Part shown: positions 8,741-19,672 of the stretch, in pieces
Position numbering within the stretch: position 1 is the stretch's first letter
Layout: the number at the start of each line of letters is the position of its first letter
DNA from: Alphaproteobacteria bacterium
Lineage (GTDB): Bacteria; Pseudomonadota; Alphaproteobacteria; UBA8366; GCA-2717185
Length of the DNA stretch: 64,000 nt
Assembly (NCBI GenBank): GCA_040905865.1
Contig: JBBDQU010000022.1
Span: 1-64,000, forward strand
Reading direction: 5' to 3'
The notes under the pieces: generated by a model
Seen by the model: only the letters and a program-made list of their open reading frames with translations
The model's database searches: none
Told to the model about the DNA's origin: nothing
Made by a program: the position numbers and the translations under genes

Positions 8741-10288
8741 TTACCGGCGCGAGACCATCTCCCGCAGGTCGGCGAGCCGGACGGCGCCGGTAACCGCCGC
8801 CAGACCGGCGAAGACCACTCCGCCGCCGGCAACCAGCAGGACGAGCGCGGCAATCCGTTCCGGTTCGCCGGCGTTCAGCCATTCCTGCAAATATGCCGCC
8901 CCCGCATAAAGCGCCCCGGCCAGCACCGCCGACGCCATAACCAGCCGGGGGATCCGGTTGCGAAGCCGCGCGTCGAATGTCAGATGGCCGCGCCGGATCA
9001 GTATTGTTCCCAGCAGGCCCGCATTCATCCAGGCGGCCAGGGCGGTCGCCAGGGCGATGCCCACATGGGCCAGAACCTGCATCAGGAGTACCGCCAGCAC
9101 GATATTCAGCACGACCGCCGATACAGCGATCTTTACCGGCGTCTTCGTATCCTCCCGGGCATAGAAGCCCGGCGTCAGGGCCTTGATCAGCACATAGGCG
9201 GGCAGGCCGGTGGCGAAGGCTGTCAGGGCATTGGCCGTCGCTTCGGCGGCGGCCGCATCGAAAACGCCGCGCTGGAACAAGACGGTAACGATCGGACCGG
9301 ATATGGCGATCAGAGCCGCGGCGGCGGGCACCGTCAGCGTCAGGGCGAATTCGATGGCGCGGTTCTGGCTGTATTGCGCGGCTTCGGTTTCACCCGACCG
9401 CAACTGTCGCACCAGCATCGGCAGCAGTACGATGCCGACAGCCACGCCGACCACCCCCAGCGGCAGCTGGTTTATCCGGTCCGCGTAATACAGGAACGAG
9501 ACCGACCCTTCGCGCAGGGTCGATGCGAGAACGACATCGACCACCAGGTTGATCTGCACGACGCCGGCGCCGATCAGCGCCGGCACCATCAGCACGAACA
9601 GCCGCTTCACGCCGGGCGTCAATCGGGGTCGCGGCAGGGTGGCGAGGATGCCCGCCCGTTTGCACGCCCAGGCAATCCAGGCGAACTGTCCCAGCCCGGC
9701 GGCCGCCACACCCCAGGCGAGCGCATAGCCGGGCACGGGAAAGACGCCCGCCTGCGCCAGCAACAGCACCGCGATCAGGACGACGTTCAGGAAAATCGGC
9801 GCCGCCGCCGTGGCCGCAAACCGCTCCAGGGAATTCAGCATCCCGCCCATCAGCGCGATCAGCGCCATGAACAGCAGGTAGGGGAAGGTGACGCGGGTCA
9901 GTTCGACGGTCATGTCGAACTTGACCGGATCGTCGGCGAAACCGGGTGCAATGGCGTACATCAGCCAGGGCATGGCCAGAATGACCGCGATGCTGAAGAT
10001 AATCAGCGCCGTCGCCATGACCGCCGCGACTTGCGCGGCAAAGCGTAGCGCGGCGTCGCGCCCTTCCGTCGTCAGGCGTCCCGCGAACAGCGGTACGAAG
10101 GCGGCGTTGAAGGCGCCTTCGGCAAACAGGCGGCGAAAGAAATTCGGAAACTTGAAGGCAACGAAAAACGCATCCGCGACCATGCCGGCGCCGAGCACAT
10201 TGGCTAGCAGCATGTCGCGGGCAAAGCCGAGGCCCCGGCTCATCATGGTCCAGCCGCCAACGGTCGCAATGGAACGAAAGAGTGCCAT
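8741..10288 (-). CDS. murJ: Lipid II flippase MurJ (MviN)
   Basis: A 515-residue polytopic inner-membrane protein of the MOP superfamily with about 14 hydrophobic helices. It is expected to flip lipid II outward for peptidoglycan synthesis. The N-terminal segment (TVGGWTMMSRGLGFARDM), KFPNFFRRLFAEGAFNAAFVP and FYAREDTKTPVKI are characteristic of MurJ/MviN. It lies between glnD and trpS on the same strand, 40 nt after glnD, an arrangement commonly seen in this group. Confidence 0.96.
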   Translation of the reverse strand: MALFRSIATVGGWTMMSRGLGFARDMLLANVLGAGMVADAFFVAFKFPNFFRRLFAEGAFNAAFVPLFAGRLTTEGRDAALRFAAQVAAVMATALIIFSIAVILAMPWLMYAIAPGFADDPVKFDMTVELTRVTFPYLLFMALIALMGGMLNSLERFAATAAAPIFLNVVLIAVLLLAQAGVFPVPGYALAWGVAAAGLGQFAWIAWACKRAGILATLPRPRLTPGVKRLFVLMVPALIGAGVVQINLVVDVVLASTLREGSVSFLYYADRINQLPLGVVGVAVGIVLLPMLVRQLRSGETEAAQYSQNRAIEFALTLTVPAAAALIAISGPIVTVLFQRGVFDAAAAEATANALTAFATGLPAYVLIKALTPGFYAREDTKTPVKIAVSAVVLNIVLAVLLMQVLAHVGIALATALAAWMNAGLLGTILIRRGHLTFDARLRNRIPRLVMASAVLAGALYAGAAYLQEWLNAGEPERIAALVLLVAGGGVVFAGLAAVTGAVRLADLREMVSRR

Positions 10289-10328
10289 GGCGCTATCTAG
10301 CGGATAATGGCGGCGCGAAAAAGGCGGA

Positions 10329-13154
10329 TCACTTCGCCGCGACAGTCGCTTTTTTCGATTCCCTTGCTTTCGATTCCTTCGCAGCCGGCTTTACGACAGG
10401 TTTCCTTCGCGACTTCTTCCGCTCCGCCGGCGCCGGTCCCTCTAGAACTGCCAGCAGTTCCCGGTCGATCTGCTTCAGCTTGTCGGGATGGTCGATCTTG
10501 GTGCCGAACAGGTTCTTGACGTAGAAGACGTCGACCACGCGCTCGCCGAAGGTCGAGACCTTCGCCGAGGCTATCTGGAGGTTCAGATCGTGCAGTGTGC
10601 GGGTCAGATCGTAGATCAGCCCGGGCCGGTCGCGCCCGTTCACTTCGATAACCGTGTGGGTATTGCTGGCCTTGTTGTCGATAAAGACCTGCGGCGCGAC
10701 CTTGAAAATCCGTGTGCGGCTGGGCATAGGGCTGCGTTTCGACAATTCGTCGGCCATGTTGAACCGCCCGGAAAGTGACAGCTCGACCCGCTCCAACAGC
10801 CGCGCCAGATCGGCGGGATTTTCTATTGCGGCGCCGGCGGCATTCTGAATCCAGAAAGTATCCAGCGCCATGCCGTCCATCAGTGTGTTGATCCGCGCAT
10901 CCACGATCGTCGACCCCGTAACCGAAATCGCCGCGGCAATCTTGTTGAACAGACCAGGGTGGTCGGCCGTATAGATCGTCAGCTCGGTTACCGCGTGGTC
11001 CAGGTTTATACGCGCATCGACGGCCAGTTTTTGCGCCTTTGTTTCCGCGGCCCGCATCATTTCCGCATGCTGGATCAACGTGTCCATGTCATAGAACAGC
11101 CAATAGGACGATTCACCACGCCCGACATGAGCTTCGCGTTCCTCCAGCGGCCAGTCGGAAAGCGCATCGGCGACCCGTTGACGGACCTTCGCGGCCCGAT
11201 CGCGCGACTGATAACTGTCATAGCCGCCGGACATGGCCGATTCCGCATGGTAGAACAGTTCGCGTAGCAGGGTCGCCTTCCAGTTATTCCAGCGGCCGGG
11301 ACCGACAGCGCGTATATCGACCGCAGTCAGGCACAGCAACAGCCGCAGCCGCTCCGGCGATTGCACCAGATCGGCAAAATCCGTGATGGTCTTGGGGTCG
11401 TCCAGGTCGCGCTTGAACGCCGTATTGGACATTTCGAGGTGATGCCGCACCAGCCAGGCCACGGTTTCCGTTTGCGCCGGGGTGAACCCGAACCGCGGAC
11501 ACAGCCGTTCCGCGACTTTCGCGCCCAGCACGGAATGGTCGCCGCCGCGTCCCTTGGCGATGTCATGCAGCAGCACGGACATATAGAGCACCTCGCGAGA
11601 CAACACCTTATGGATAATGTCGCTGGCGACGGGCAGTTCATCCTTCAACTCGCCGCGCTCGATCTGGCCAAGAATGCCGATGGCGCGGATCGTGTGCTCG
11701 TCGGTCGTATAGACGTGATACATGTCGTACTGCATCTGCGCCACGACGCGTCCGAAATCGGGCAGGAACTTGCCCAGGATACCCGCTTCGTTCATCCGCC
11801 GCAGGGTGAGGTCCGTATCCTGCTTCGCCGTCAGGATTTTCATGAAAATCGCGCAGGCTTCCGGATCGGACCGCAGCGATTTGTCGATCCGCCGCAGGTT
11901 GCGGGTCATCGTCTGCAGCGCGTCGGGGTGAATATCCAGCCTGCCGCGCTGCGCGACGTCGAACAGCCGGATCATGTCGATCGGGTGTTCGGCGAAATGC
12001 CTGGGTGACGCCACGTTGACCCGCCCGGCCGTGACGGGAAAACCTTCTATCTCGCGATTCCACAGCCCAAGGCGCGGCAGCGAAAAGCGCCGCTGCCGCT
12101 GCTGGCGCGCTTCCAGCGCGGCGCAGAATATGCGTGTCAGGTCGCCGACATCCTTGGCCACCAGGAAATAGTGACGCATGAATCGTTCGACTCCCAGCAT
12201 TCCGGCCCGGTCCGTGTAACCCATCCGGCGGGCGAGTTCCGGCTGGACATCGAAGGTCAATCGCTCCTCTGGCCGGCCGGCCAGATAGTGCAGATGGCAT
12301 CGCACCGTCCACAGATAGGCCTGCGCCTTGTCGAAGCGGGCGACCTCCCTGGACGTGAAAACGCCTTTCTCGATCAATGCGGAAACGTTGTCGACCTGAT
12401 AGAGGTACTTGGCGATCCAGAACAGCGTCTGCAGGTCGCGGATGCCGCCCTTGCCTTCCTTGATATTGGGCTCCAGCACGTAGCGCGTATCGCCCATCTG
12501 CTTGTGGCGCCCGTCACGTTCATGCAGCTTGGCATCGACAAATTCCGTTCCGGTATCCGTCGCGACCTCGTTCCAGAAACGCTTTCGCAGCTCCAGGTAC
12601 AGGCCCTGCTCGCCCCAGACATAGCGCGATTCCAACAGTCCGGTCCGTATCGTGATGTCGGACTTTGCCTGGCGAACGCATTCATCCAGCGAACGTGTCG
12701 CATGGCCGACCTTCAGCCCGAGGTCCCACAGCATGTAAAGGATGTGCTCGACGATCTGTTCGCTGCGTCCCGATTTCTTGTAGGGCAGCACGAACAGCAG
12801 ATCGACGTCGGATTTCGGCGCCAGTTCGCCACGGCCGTAGCCGCCATAGGCGACGATACAGACCTGATCGCCGGCTGTCGGGTTGGCCGCCGGATAGATC
12901 TTTTCGGCGACGACATCGTAGATCGCCCGTATCAGCTGATCGATCAGGTGGCAGGCGCCCTGTACGCACAGCCCGCCATCGTGGTCCGCTTCGAAGCGCT
13001 GACGGACCTCCGCGACACCCGAATCCAGTGCGTCCCGGTAGCAGGCCAGCAGAGCGGTCCGGCGCTCCGAATCCTTAAGGGCCGCGAGCGCCATTGCCCT
13101 CTCGGTCAGCGCCAGACGATCGATGATCTTTCGTGTTCCACGCAGTGTTTTCAT
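10329..13154 (-). CDS. glnD: [Protein-PII] uridylyltransferase/uridylyl-removing enzyme
   Basis: The nitrogen-status sensor that uridylylates and de-uridylylates PII proteins. The 941-residue protein shows the full domain order: nucleotidyltransferase motif GGYGRGELAPKSDVDLLF (about residues 104-121), the GlnD helical linker, an HD domain (LLHDIAKGRGGDHS, near 500), and two C-terminal ACT domains (TADHPGLFNKIAAAI and GRDRPGLIYDLTRTL) that bind glutamine. A basic Lys/Arg/Pro/Ala-rich tail follows. It lies 42 nt after mutS, probably in one transcript with murJ. Confidence 0.97.
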   Translation of the reverse strand: MKTLRGTRKIIDRLALTERAMALAALKDSERRTALLACYRDALDSGVAEVRQRFEADHDGGLCVQGACHLIDQLIRAIYDVVAEKIYPAANPTAGDQVCIVAYGGYGRGELAPKSDVDLLFVLPYKKSGRSEQIVEHILYMLWDLGLKVGHATRSLDECVRQAKSDITIRTGLLESRYVWGEQGLYLELRKRFWNEVATDTGTEFVDAKLHERDGRHKQMGDTRYVLEPNIKEGKGGIRDLQTLFWIAKYLYQVDNVSALIEKGVFTSREVARFDKAQAYLWTVRCHLHYLAGRPEERLTFDVQPELARRMGYTDRAGMLGVERFMRHYFLVAKDVGDLTRIFCAALEARQQRQRRFSLPRLGLWNREIEGFPVTAGRVNVASPRHFAEHPIDMIRLFDVAQRGRLDIHPDALQTMTRNLRRIDKSLRSDPEACAIFMKILTAKQDTDLTLRRMNEAGILGKFLPDFGRVVAQMQYDMYHVYTTDEHTIRAIGILGQIERGELKDELPVASDIIHKVLSREVLYMSVLLHDIAKGRGGDHSVLGAKVAERLCPRFGFTPAQTETVAWLVRHHLEMSNTAFKRDLDDPKTITDFADLVQSPERLRLLLCLTAVDIRAVGPGRWNNWKATLLRELFYHAESAMSGGYDSYQSRDRAAKVRQRVADALSDWPLEEREAHVGRGESSYWLFYDMDTLIQHAEMMRAAETKAQKLAVDARINLDHAVTELTIYTADHPGLFNKIAAAISVTGSTIVDARINTLMDGMALDTFWIQNAAGAAIENPADLARLLERVELSLSGRFNMADELSKRSPMPSRTRIFKVAPQVFIDNKASNTHTVIEVNGRDRPGLIYDLTRTLHDLNLQIASAKVSTFGERVVDVFYVKNLFGTKIDHPDKLKQIDRELLAVLEGPAPAERKKSRRKPVVKPAAKESKARESKKATVAAK

Positions 13155-13196
13155 GGCTATAATCTGTAAGCGAAGGCTCCAAATAACAAGGCAGGG

Positions 13197-15830
13197 TTAG
13201 TTATTCGCAAGCATGCCGCGCAGCCGGTACAGATATTCCAGCGCTTCCCGTGGCGTCATGCTGTCGGGGTCGGCATCCGCGAGCGCCGATTCGACGGCGG
13301 ATTCAACCGGTGGTGCGGCGGCAGGCCGCGCGGCGGCGGCAAACAGCGGCAGGTCGTCGGACAACCGCGCCAGGGTACCCGACTGTTCGCCCTTTTCCAG
13401 TTCCGTCAGGACGGCGCCGGCGCGTGCCACCACAGACGCCGGCAGTCCCGCCAGCCTGGCGACGTGAATGCCGTAGGACCGGTCGGCGGCGCCCGGCGCC
13501 ACCGAATGCAGGAAGACGACATCGCCGTTCCATTCCTTGACCTGCATCGTATGCGGCGACAGCGATGCCAGCCGCCCGGTCAGTCCCGTGAGTTCATGGT
13601 AATGGGTGGCGAACAGGGCGCGGCAGCGGTTCACCTCATGCAGATGTTCGACGCAGGCCCAGGCGATGGACAACCCGTCATAGGTCGCGGTGCCCCGGCC
13701 GATTTCGTCCAGGATCACCAGCGAACGGGGGCCCGCCTGGTTCAGGATCGCCGCCGTTTCCACCATCTCGACCATGAAGGTGGACCGGCCGCGCGCGAGG
13801 TCATCGGCGGCGCCCACCCGGCTAAACAGCCGGTCGACAATGCCGATGGTCGCCGACTCCGCCGGAACATACGATCCCATCTGCGCCATGATGGCGATCA
13901 GGGCGTTCTGCCGCAGGAAGGTACTCTTCCCCGCCATGTTAGGCCCCGTTATCAGCCAGAGCCGCCGGTCTTCCGCAAGATCGCAGTCGTTCGGGACGAA
14001 TTCTCCGCCCTCCAGCGAGGCCTCGACGACGGGATGCCGGCCGCCCCTGATATCGAATACGGGCGCGCTATCGAATTCCGGCCGGCAATAGCGCCGCGCC
14101 TGCGCCAGGTCGGCCAGCGCCGCTGCGACATCCAGTGCCGCAAGACCGTCCGCCGTTGCGGCGATTGCCTCTGACCTTGCGGTTACTTCGCCAACCACGT
14201 CCTCGTACAGGGCCAGTTCGATCGCCAGAACTTTGTCCGCGGCTTCCGAAATATCGCGGGCGAGGTCGGCCAGTTCGACGGTCGAATACCGCATCGCGCT
14301 GGCCAGCGTCTGGCGGTGGATGAAGGCCTCGCCTATTTTATCGGCATGGCGCGGCGTGATTTCGATAAAGTACCCCAGCACGTTATTGTGCCTGATCTTC
14401 AGGCTTTCGACGCCGGTTTCGGTCCGGTAGCGGCTCTCCAGATTGGCGATCAGCCGGCGACCCTCATCCCGCAGCTTGCGAAACCCGTCCAGTTCCGGTG
14501 AATAGTCCGGCGCGATAAAGCCGCCGTCGCGGGCGAGGAGCGGCAGGTTTTCCGCCAGCGCCCGGCCCAGCCGGTCGCGCAGCGTATCATGCGGGCCAAG
14601 GGCTCGCCGCGCCGCCGCCACGCCGTCCGGCGGCATCAGGTCCGGGTCGGCCAGCAATCCGCCGATATCGCCTGCAACGCCCAGCCCGTCGCGGATCGCG
14701 GCGAGATCGCGGGGGCCGCCCCGCCTGACCGTCAATCGCGACAGGGCGCGCATCATGTCCGGGCAATGGCGCAGGTGACCGATCAGGTCGGACCGGACCG
14801 TCGCCGCCTCGATGAAGAACCCGATCATGTCCAGCCGCGCGGCAATCGCATTCGCATCCGTGACCGGCGCCGCCAGCCGCGCCGCCAGCAATCGCGCGCC
14901 CGGGCCGGTGACGGTGCGGTCGATAACCGACAGCAGGCTGCCCTGGCGCCCGCCGCTCAGGCTCCGCGTCAGTTCCAGGCTGGCCCGTGTGGCGGCGTCA
15001 ATCTCCAGCACCGCGCCGAGCGCCAGGCGGCGGGGCGGCGACAGGCGCGGCATGCTGCCATACTGGGTCAGCGCGACATAGTCGACCAGCGCGCCCGCCG
15101 CCGCGAGTTCCATGCGCTCGAAACTGCCGAACCCGTCCAGCACCGCGACATCATACAGCGCTTCCAGCCGCCGACGGCCGTTTTCGGAATCGAACCGGCT
15201 GCCCGGCAGCGGCGACAGGATGGTTTTCCACTGCGCGAAGACATCGAACAGATCCGGATTTTCGAGCATCCGCTCCGGCACGATCAGTTCACCGGGCGAT
15301 ACCCGCGCCAGCACCGCCGCCACGCCCGCCGTATCGACCTGCTGGACCGTGAATTCCCCGGTCGACATGTCCAGCCAGGCGAAGCCCATCCGGCCGCCGG
15401 CTTCCGCCAGCGCCGCCAGGTGGTTATGCGCGCGCGCGTCGAGCAGAACCTCTTCCGTCAGCGTGCCGGGCGTCACCAGCCGGACGATTTCCCGCTTCAC
15501 GACCGATTTCGGGCCGCGCTTCTTCGCTTCGGCGGGATCTTCGACCTGTTCGCAGACCGCCACCTTGAAGCCTTCGCGGATCAGACGGGACAGGTAGGTA
15601 TCGGCGGCATGCACCGGCACGCCGCACATCGGGATATCGTTGCCGTTATGGGCGCCGCGCTTGGTCAGTGCGATATCCAGCGCCGCCGACGCCTGGACCG
15701 CGTCGTCGAAGAAGAGTTCATAGAAATCGCCCATGCGGTAAAACAGCAGGCAGTCGGGCTGCTGTTTCTTGATCGCGAGATATTGCGCCATCATCGGCGT
15801 CGCGGCGGGCTTTCGGACGGGGCCATTCAT
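13197..15830 (-). CDS. mutS: DNA mismatch repair protein MutS
   Basis: The mismatch-recognition ATPase of methyl-independent mismatch repair. At 877 residues it has the N-terminal mismatch-contact Phe-x-Glu segment (GDFYELF), the connector and lever domains, and the C-terminal ATPase with Walker [14 protein letters not shown], Walker [12 protein letters not shown] and the ATHYHELT signature. The ATG at 15830 begins [19 protein letters not shown] later ATG at M13 or M14 is possible but the longer form is normal for the group. First gene of the mutS-glnD-murJ-trpS run. Confidence 0.98.
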   Translation of the reverse strand: MNGPVRKPAATPMMAQYLAIKKQQPDCLLFYRMGDFYELFFDDAVQASAALDIALTKRGAHNGNDIPMCGVPVHAADTYLSRLIREGFKVAVCEQVEDPAEAKKRGPKSVVKREIVRLVTPGTLTEEVLLDARAHNHLAALAEAGGRMGFAWLDMSTGEFTVQQVDTAGVAAVLARVSPGELIVPERMLENPDLFDVFAQWKTILSPLPGSRFDSENGRRRLEALYDVAVLDGFGSFERMELAAAGALVDYVALTQYGSMPRLSPPRRLALGAVLEIDAATRASLELTRSLSGGRQGSLLSVIDRTVTGPGARLLAARLAAPVTDANAIAARLDMIGFFIEAATVRSDLIGHLRHCPDMMRALSRLTVRRGGPRDLAAIRDGLGVAGDIGGLLADPDLMPPDGVAAARRALGPHDTLRDRLGRALAENLPLLARDGGFIAPDYSPELDGFRKLRDEGRRLIANLESRYRTETGVESLKIRHNNVLGYFIEITPRHADKIGEAFIHRQTLASAMRYSTVELADLARDISEAADKVLAIELALYEDVVGEVTARSEAIAATADGLAALDVAAALADLAQARRYCRPEFDSAPVFDIRGGRHPVVEASLEGGEFVPNDCDLAEDRRLWLITGPNMAGKSTFLRQNALIAIMAQMGSYVPAESATIGIVDRLFSRVGAADDLARGRSTFMVEMVETAAILNQAGPRSLVILDEIGRGTATYDGLSIAWACVEHLHEVNRCRALFATHYHELTGLTGRLASLSPHTMQVKEWNGDVVFLHSVAPGAADRSYGIHVARLAGLPASVVARAGAVLTELEKGEQSGTLARLSDDLPLFAAAARPAAAPPVESAVESALADADPDSMTPREALEYLYRLRGMLANN

Positions 15831-16006
15831 GATGCCCGTTCATAGCACGTCATGGCAACGCTCCCAATGTTCCGAATCGGCAAAGCATGCCGCGCCCGCC
15901 ACTTAAATCCTTGCCATGATCGCGAATATGGCGTTTAGCTTCTGAAAAGTTCGCAATCCTGGCTACTGCATTCATATTGCGGTGCAATAATCGATATGAG
16001 GGGGAG

Positions 16007-16021
16007 GGAGGCGCAGCCTCC
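16007..16021 (+). promoter_or_regulatory. Hairpin enclosing a Shine-Dalgarno-like GGAGG upstream of maeB
   Basis: In the 202-nt divergent region between mutS and maeB, GGAGGC (16007-16012) pairs perfectly with GCCTCC (16016-16021) across a 3-nt loop. The 5' arm is the only strong Shine-Dalgarno-like sequence before the maeB start at 16033, but it lies about 21 nt away, farther than ideal. A hairpin placed there could limit ribosome access. The rest of 15831-16032 must hold the mutS and maeB promoters, but no convincing -35/-10 pair was found. Confidence 0.35.
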
Positions 16022-16032
16022 GTCAATTGCAA

Positions 16033-18294
16033 ATGGCTAATGGAAGATCATTGGAAGAAGAAGCGCTCGAGTTCCACGCGAAGGGACGTCCGGGCAAACT
16101 CGCGGTCATGGCGACCAAGCCGCTGACGACACAGCACGAACTGTCGCTCGCCTATTCGCCCGGTGTGGCATTTCCCTGTCTGCACATTGAGAAGAACCCG
16201 GACCTTGCCTTCGACTATACCAACAAGGGTAACGTCGTTGCCGTCATCACGAACGGTACGGCGGTTCTCGGCCTGGGCAATATCGGCGCGCTGGCGGCGA
16301 AGCCCGTCATGGAAGGCAAGGGCGTGCTGTTCAAACGCTTTGCTGATATCGACGGCATGGATATCGAAGTCGACACCGAAAATGTCGACGAATTCGTGAA
16401 CTGCGTCCGCTACCTCGGCAAGACTTTCGGCGGAATCAACCTTGAGGACATCAAGGCGCCGGAATGTTTCATCATCGAACAGCGGCTGCGCGAACTGATG
16501 GATATTCCGGTATTTCATGACGACCAGCACGGCACCGCGATCATTACCGCCGCCGGGGTCATCAACGGGCTGCACCTGACCGGCCGCACGCTGGCCGATA
16601 CGAAAATCGTCGTGAACGGCGCGGGCGCCGCGTCCATCGCCTGTATCGAACTGCTGAAGTCGATGGGCCTGCCCCACAACAACGCGATCCTCTGCGACAG
16701 CAAGGGTGTCATCTACCAGGGCCGGGAAGACGGCATGAACCAGTGGAAATCGGCGCATGCGGCGGATACCGATGCGCGGACGCTTGCCGATGCGCTGGAC
16801 GGCGCCGACGTCATGCTGGGCCTGTCCGTGAAGGGCGCCGTCACCCGGGAGATGGTCAAATCCATGGCCGCGAAACCCCTGATCTTCGCCATGGCGAATC
16901 CCGATCCGGAAATTACGCCGGAAGAGGTCGCGGCCGTCCGCGACGACGCCATCATGGCGACCGGCCGGTCCGATTATCCGAACCAGATCAATAATGTCCT
17001 GGGCTTTCCGTATATCTTCCGCGGCGCCCTCGACGTGCGCGCCGTGCAGATCAACGACGCGATGAAGATTGCCGCCGCCGAGGCGCTTGCCGCCCTGGCG
17101 CGGGAAGACGTCCCCGATGAGGTCGATGCCGCCTATGCCGGTCAGCACCTTCGCTACGGCCCCGGGTATATCATTCCGGTGCCGTTCGATCCTAGGCTGA
17201 TCGCGGCGATTCCGGCCGCCGTGGCGCAGGCCGCGATGGACAGCGGCGTGGCGCGCAAGCCGATCGCCGACATGGAAATTTACAAGCAGCAGCTGTCGGC
17301 GCGTCTCGATCCGCGCGTATCGACCCTGCAACTCGTATATGAAAAGCTGCGCGCCAGTCCGCGCCGTACCGTATTCGCGGAAGGCGAGGAAGACCGCATC
17401 ATTCGCGCGGCGCAGGCGTATCGCGACAGCGGCTATGGCACGCCGGTTCTGATCGGCCGGAACGAGGAAGTGACGGAAAAGATCGCGGCGCTGGGTATCG
17501 AAAACAGCGATGGTCTTGAAATCCACAATGCGCGGCTGTCATCCCACAACAAGAAATATACCGACTTTCTGTACAGCCGGCTGCAGCGCGAAGGATTGCT
17601 GTACCGCGATTGCCAGCGGCTGGTGAACCTGGACCGGAATGTCTTTGCCGCCTGTATGGTGGCCTGCGGCGATGCGGATGCCATGGTCACCGGGGCGACC
17701 CGGCCATTCTCTGTCGCCTATGACGACATCTGCAAGGTCTTTGACGCGAAACCCGGTGAGCGGATGCTCGGCCTGCAGATCATGATCGCGCAGGACAGGA
17801 CGGTGTTCATCGCCGATACCCGCGTCCACGAAGAACCCGACGCGGAAGCGCTGGCCGATATTGCGATACAAAGCGCCGCCTATGCGCGCCGGGTCGGTCA
17901 TGCGCCGCGTGTCGCGTTGCTGTCCTACTCAAATTTCGGGCAGCCGATAACGCGGAATGTCGCCCGGATCCGCGACGCGGTCGCGATTCTGGACGCGCGC
18001 GGCGTCGATTTCGAATATGACGGCGACATGGCGGCGGATACGGCGCTGAACTTCAAGCTGATGCAGGAGCATTACCCGTTCTGCCGCCTGACCGGCCCCG
18101 CCAACGTGCTGGTCATGCCGGCGCTGCACGGCGCCAATATCGCGGCCAAGCTGATGCAGGAAATCGGCGGCGGCTCTGTTGTCGGCCCCATTCTGCTCGG
18201 CGTGGAAAAACCGGTGCAGATCGTGCAGATGGGCGCAACCGCGCATGATCTGGTGACGGCGGCGGCGCTGGCCGCGCATGCGACGCTGGACTGA
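16033..18294 (+). CDS. maeB: NADP-dependent malic enzyme with C-terminal phosphotransacetylase-like domain
   Basis: A 753-residue MaeB-type malic enzyme that decarboxylates malate to pyruvate with NADP. Residues 1 to about 430 form the malic-enzyme part (YSPGVAFPC, AVLGLGNIGALAAKPVMEGK, FHDDQHGTA, the NAD-binding VNGAGAASIACIELL, and NPDPEI). From about 440 to the end is a phosphate acetyl/butyryltransferase-like regulatory domain (VTGATRPF, HGANIAAKLMQEIGGG). The ATG at 16033 was preferred over an in-frame TTG at 16027. Transcribed away from mutS and convergent with ampG. Confidence 0.95.
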   Translation: MANGRSLEEEALEFHAKGRPGKLAVMATKPLTTQHELSLAYSPGVAFPCLHIEKNPDLAFDYTNKGNVVAVITNGTAVLGLGNIGALAAKPVMEGKGVLFKRFADIDGMDIEVDTENVDEFVNCVRYLGKTFGGINLEDIKAPECFIIEQRLRELMDIPVFHDDQHGTAIITAAGVINGLHLTGRTLADTKIVVNGAGAASIACIELLKSMGLPHNNAILCDSKGVIYQGREDGMNQWKSAHAADTDARTLADALDGADVMLGLSVKGAVTREMVKSMAAKPLIFAMANPDPEITPEEVAAVRDDAIMATGRSDYPNQINNVLGFPYIFRGALDVRAVQINDAMKIAAAEALAALAREDVPDEVDAAYAGQHLRYGPGYIIPVPFDPRLIAAIPAAVAQAAMDSGVARKPIADMEIYKQQLSARLDPRVSTLQLVYEKLRASPRRTVFAEGEEDRIIRAAQAYRDSGYGTPVLIGRNEEVTEKIAALGIENSDGLEIHNARLSSHNKKYTDFLYSRLQREGLLYRDCQRLVNLDRNVFAACMVACGDADAMVTGATRPFSVAYDDICKVFDAKPGERMLGLQIMIAQDRTVFIADTRVHEEPDAEALADIAIQSAAYARRVGHAPRVALLSYSNFGQPITRNVARIRDAVAILDARGVDFEYDGDMAADTALNFKLMQEHYPFCRLTGPANVLVMPALHGANIAAKLMQEIGGGSVVGPILLGVEKPVQIVQMGATAHDLVTAAALAAHATLD

Positions 18295-18327
18295 CCAACG
18301 GACCGGACGGCGGTTCCCGTACAAGCG

Positions 18328-19659
18328 TTAATCGAAAACCGCGCTGACCGGCACCGGTTGTTTCGGTTCCGGGTAGCGCTGCATGATCCACCACAACAGC
18401 AGCAGCCCCGGCGCGGCCGCCGCGGTCGTCAGCAGGAAATAGCCGATCCAGCCCGTCTGATCCGCCGCCCAGCCGCCGCCGGAGGCAAAAAGTGTGCGTG
18501 CCGCCGCCATCATCGACGACAACAGCGCGTATTGCGTGGCGGTATAGGCGCGGTTGCACAAACTGGACAGATACGCGACAAACGCTGTCGTTCCCGCGCC
18601 GCCGGTCAGGTTTTCGACACCGATCGTCACCGACAGCATCGGCAGTGAATGCCCGACCCAAGCCTGTACCACAAAAACGAGGTTCGACACGGCCTGCGCC
18701 AGCCCGGCCAGCAGCAGGGCGCGGACAATTCCCAGCCGCGCCACCAGGACGCCGCCCAGCGCGGCGCCCGCAAGGGTCATGGCCAGTCCGAAGCCCTTCG
18801 TCACGACGCCGATTTCGGCCAGCGAAAAGCCGATATCGAGGTAAAACGGCGTCGCCATCACGCCCAGCAGGGCGTCGCCATATTTATACAGCGCCACGAA
18901 CAGCAGTACCGCGATCCAGCCCGGGCGCGACATGAACTCTCCGAAGGGCCGGATCACCGCGCCATGAAACCAGGCCAGCATCCGTCGGACCGGATAACGG
19001 TCGTTTTTATCCGCAGCGGCCGGATCCGCATCGGACAGGGGGGGATCCGGTTCGGGATTAATCAATGTCGCCGCGATTCCGACCGCCATCAGCGCCGCCA
19101 TCGCGCCATATGCCCAGCCCCACCCCGTCACGCTCGCGACGATCAGGGCGCCGCCGCCCGAGACGAGCATGGCGACGCGATAGCCGAAAACCAGCATCGC
19201 CGCGCCGGCGCCGAGTTGTTCTTCCTCCAGGATCTCCGTGCGATAGGCGTCGATCGCGATATCCTGGGTCGCCGAGCCAAACGCGACACAAGCGGCGAAC
19301 ATGACCGTCCAGCCGCCCGCCGTTCCCGGATCGGTCAGCGCCAGCGCGCCAAGTGCTGCGACCAGCAGCATCTGGGATGTCAGCATCCAGCCGCGGCGAC
19401 GCCCGAACACCCGGGACAGGACCGGCACCGGCATACGATCCACCAGCGGCGACCAGGCGAATTTCAGCGCATAGGCGATCCCGACCAGGCTGACGAAGCC
19501 GATTTCCGTCAGGGACGCGCCGGACTGGGTGAACCACGCGGCAAGGGTCGCGCCGGTCAGCGCCAGCGGCAGCCCGCTGGAGAAGCCGAGGAAAAACAGC
19601 GACGCGACCCGGCGGTCCCGATAGACCCCGGCCGCCGCGCCCCAGCTTTCCCGCGTCAT
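18328..19659 (-). CDS. ampG: AmpG-family muropeptide MFS transporter
   Basis: A 443-residue, 12-helix major facilitator of the AmpG family, expected to import anhydromuropeptides for cell-wall recycling. AmpG-like features include FFLGFSSGLPLALTGATLAAWF near the N-terminus, FAWSPLVDRM, FGSATQDIAIDAYRTEIL (the conserved QDIAxDA motif) and ENLTGGAGTTAFVAYLSSLC. It starts 13 nt after the adenosine kinase stop, so the two are probably co-transcribed. Confidence 0.9.
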   Translation of the reverse strand: MTRESWGAAAGVYRDRRVASLFFLGFSSGLPLALTGATLAAWFTQSGASLTEIGFVSLVGIAYALKFAWSPLVDRMPVPVLSRVFGRRRGWMLTSQMLLVAALGALALTDPGTAGGWTVMFAACVAFGSATQDIAIDAYRTEILEEEQLGAGAAMLVFGYRVAMLVSGGGALIVASVTGWGWAYGAMAALMAVGIAATLINPEPDPPLSDADPAAADKNDRYPVRRMLAWFHGAVIRPFGEFMSRPGWIAVLLFVALYKYGDALLGVMATPFYLDIGFSLAEIGVVTKGFGLAMTLAGAALGGVLVARLGIVRALLLAGLAQAVSNLVFVVQAWVGHSLPMLSVTIGVENLTGGAGTTAFVAYLSSLCNRAYTATQYALLSSMMAAARTLFASGGGWAADQTGWIGYFLLTTAAAAPGLLLLWWIMQRYPEPKQPVPVSAVFD

Positions 19660-19672
19660 TGCATCGCCTGCG

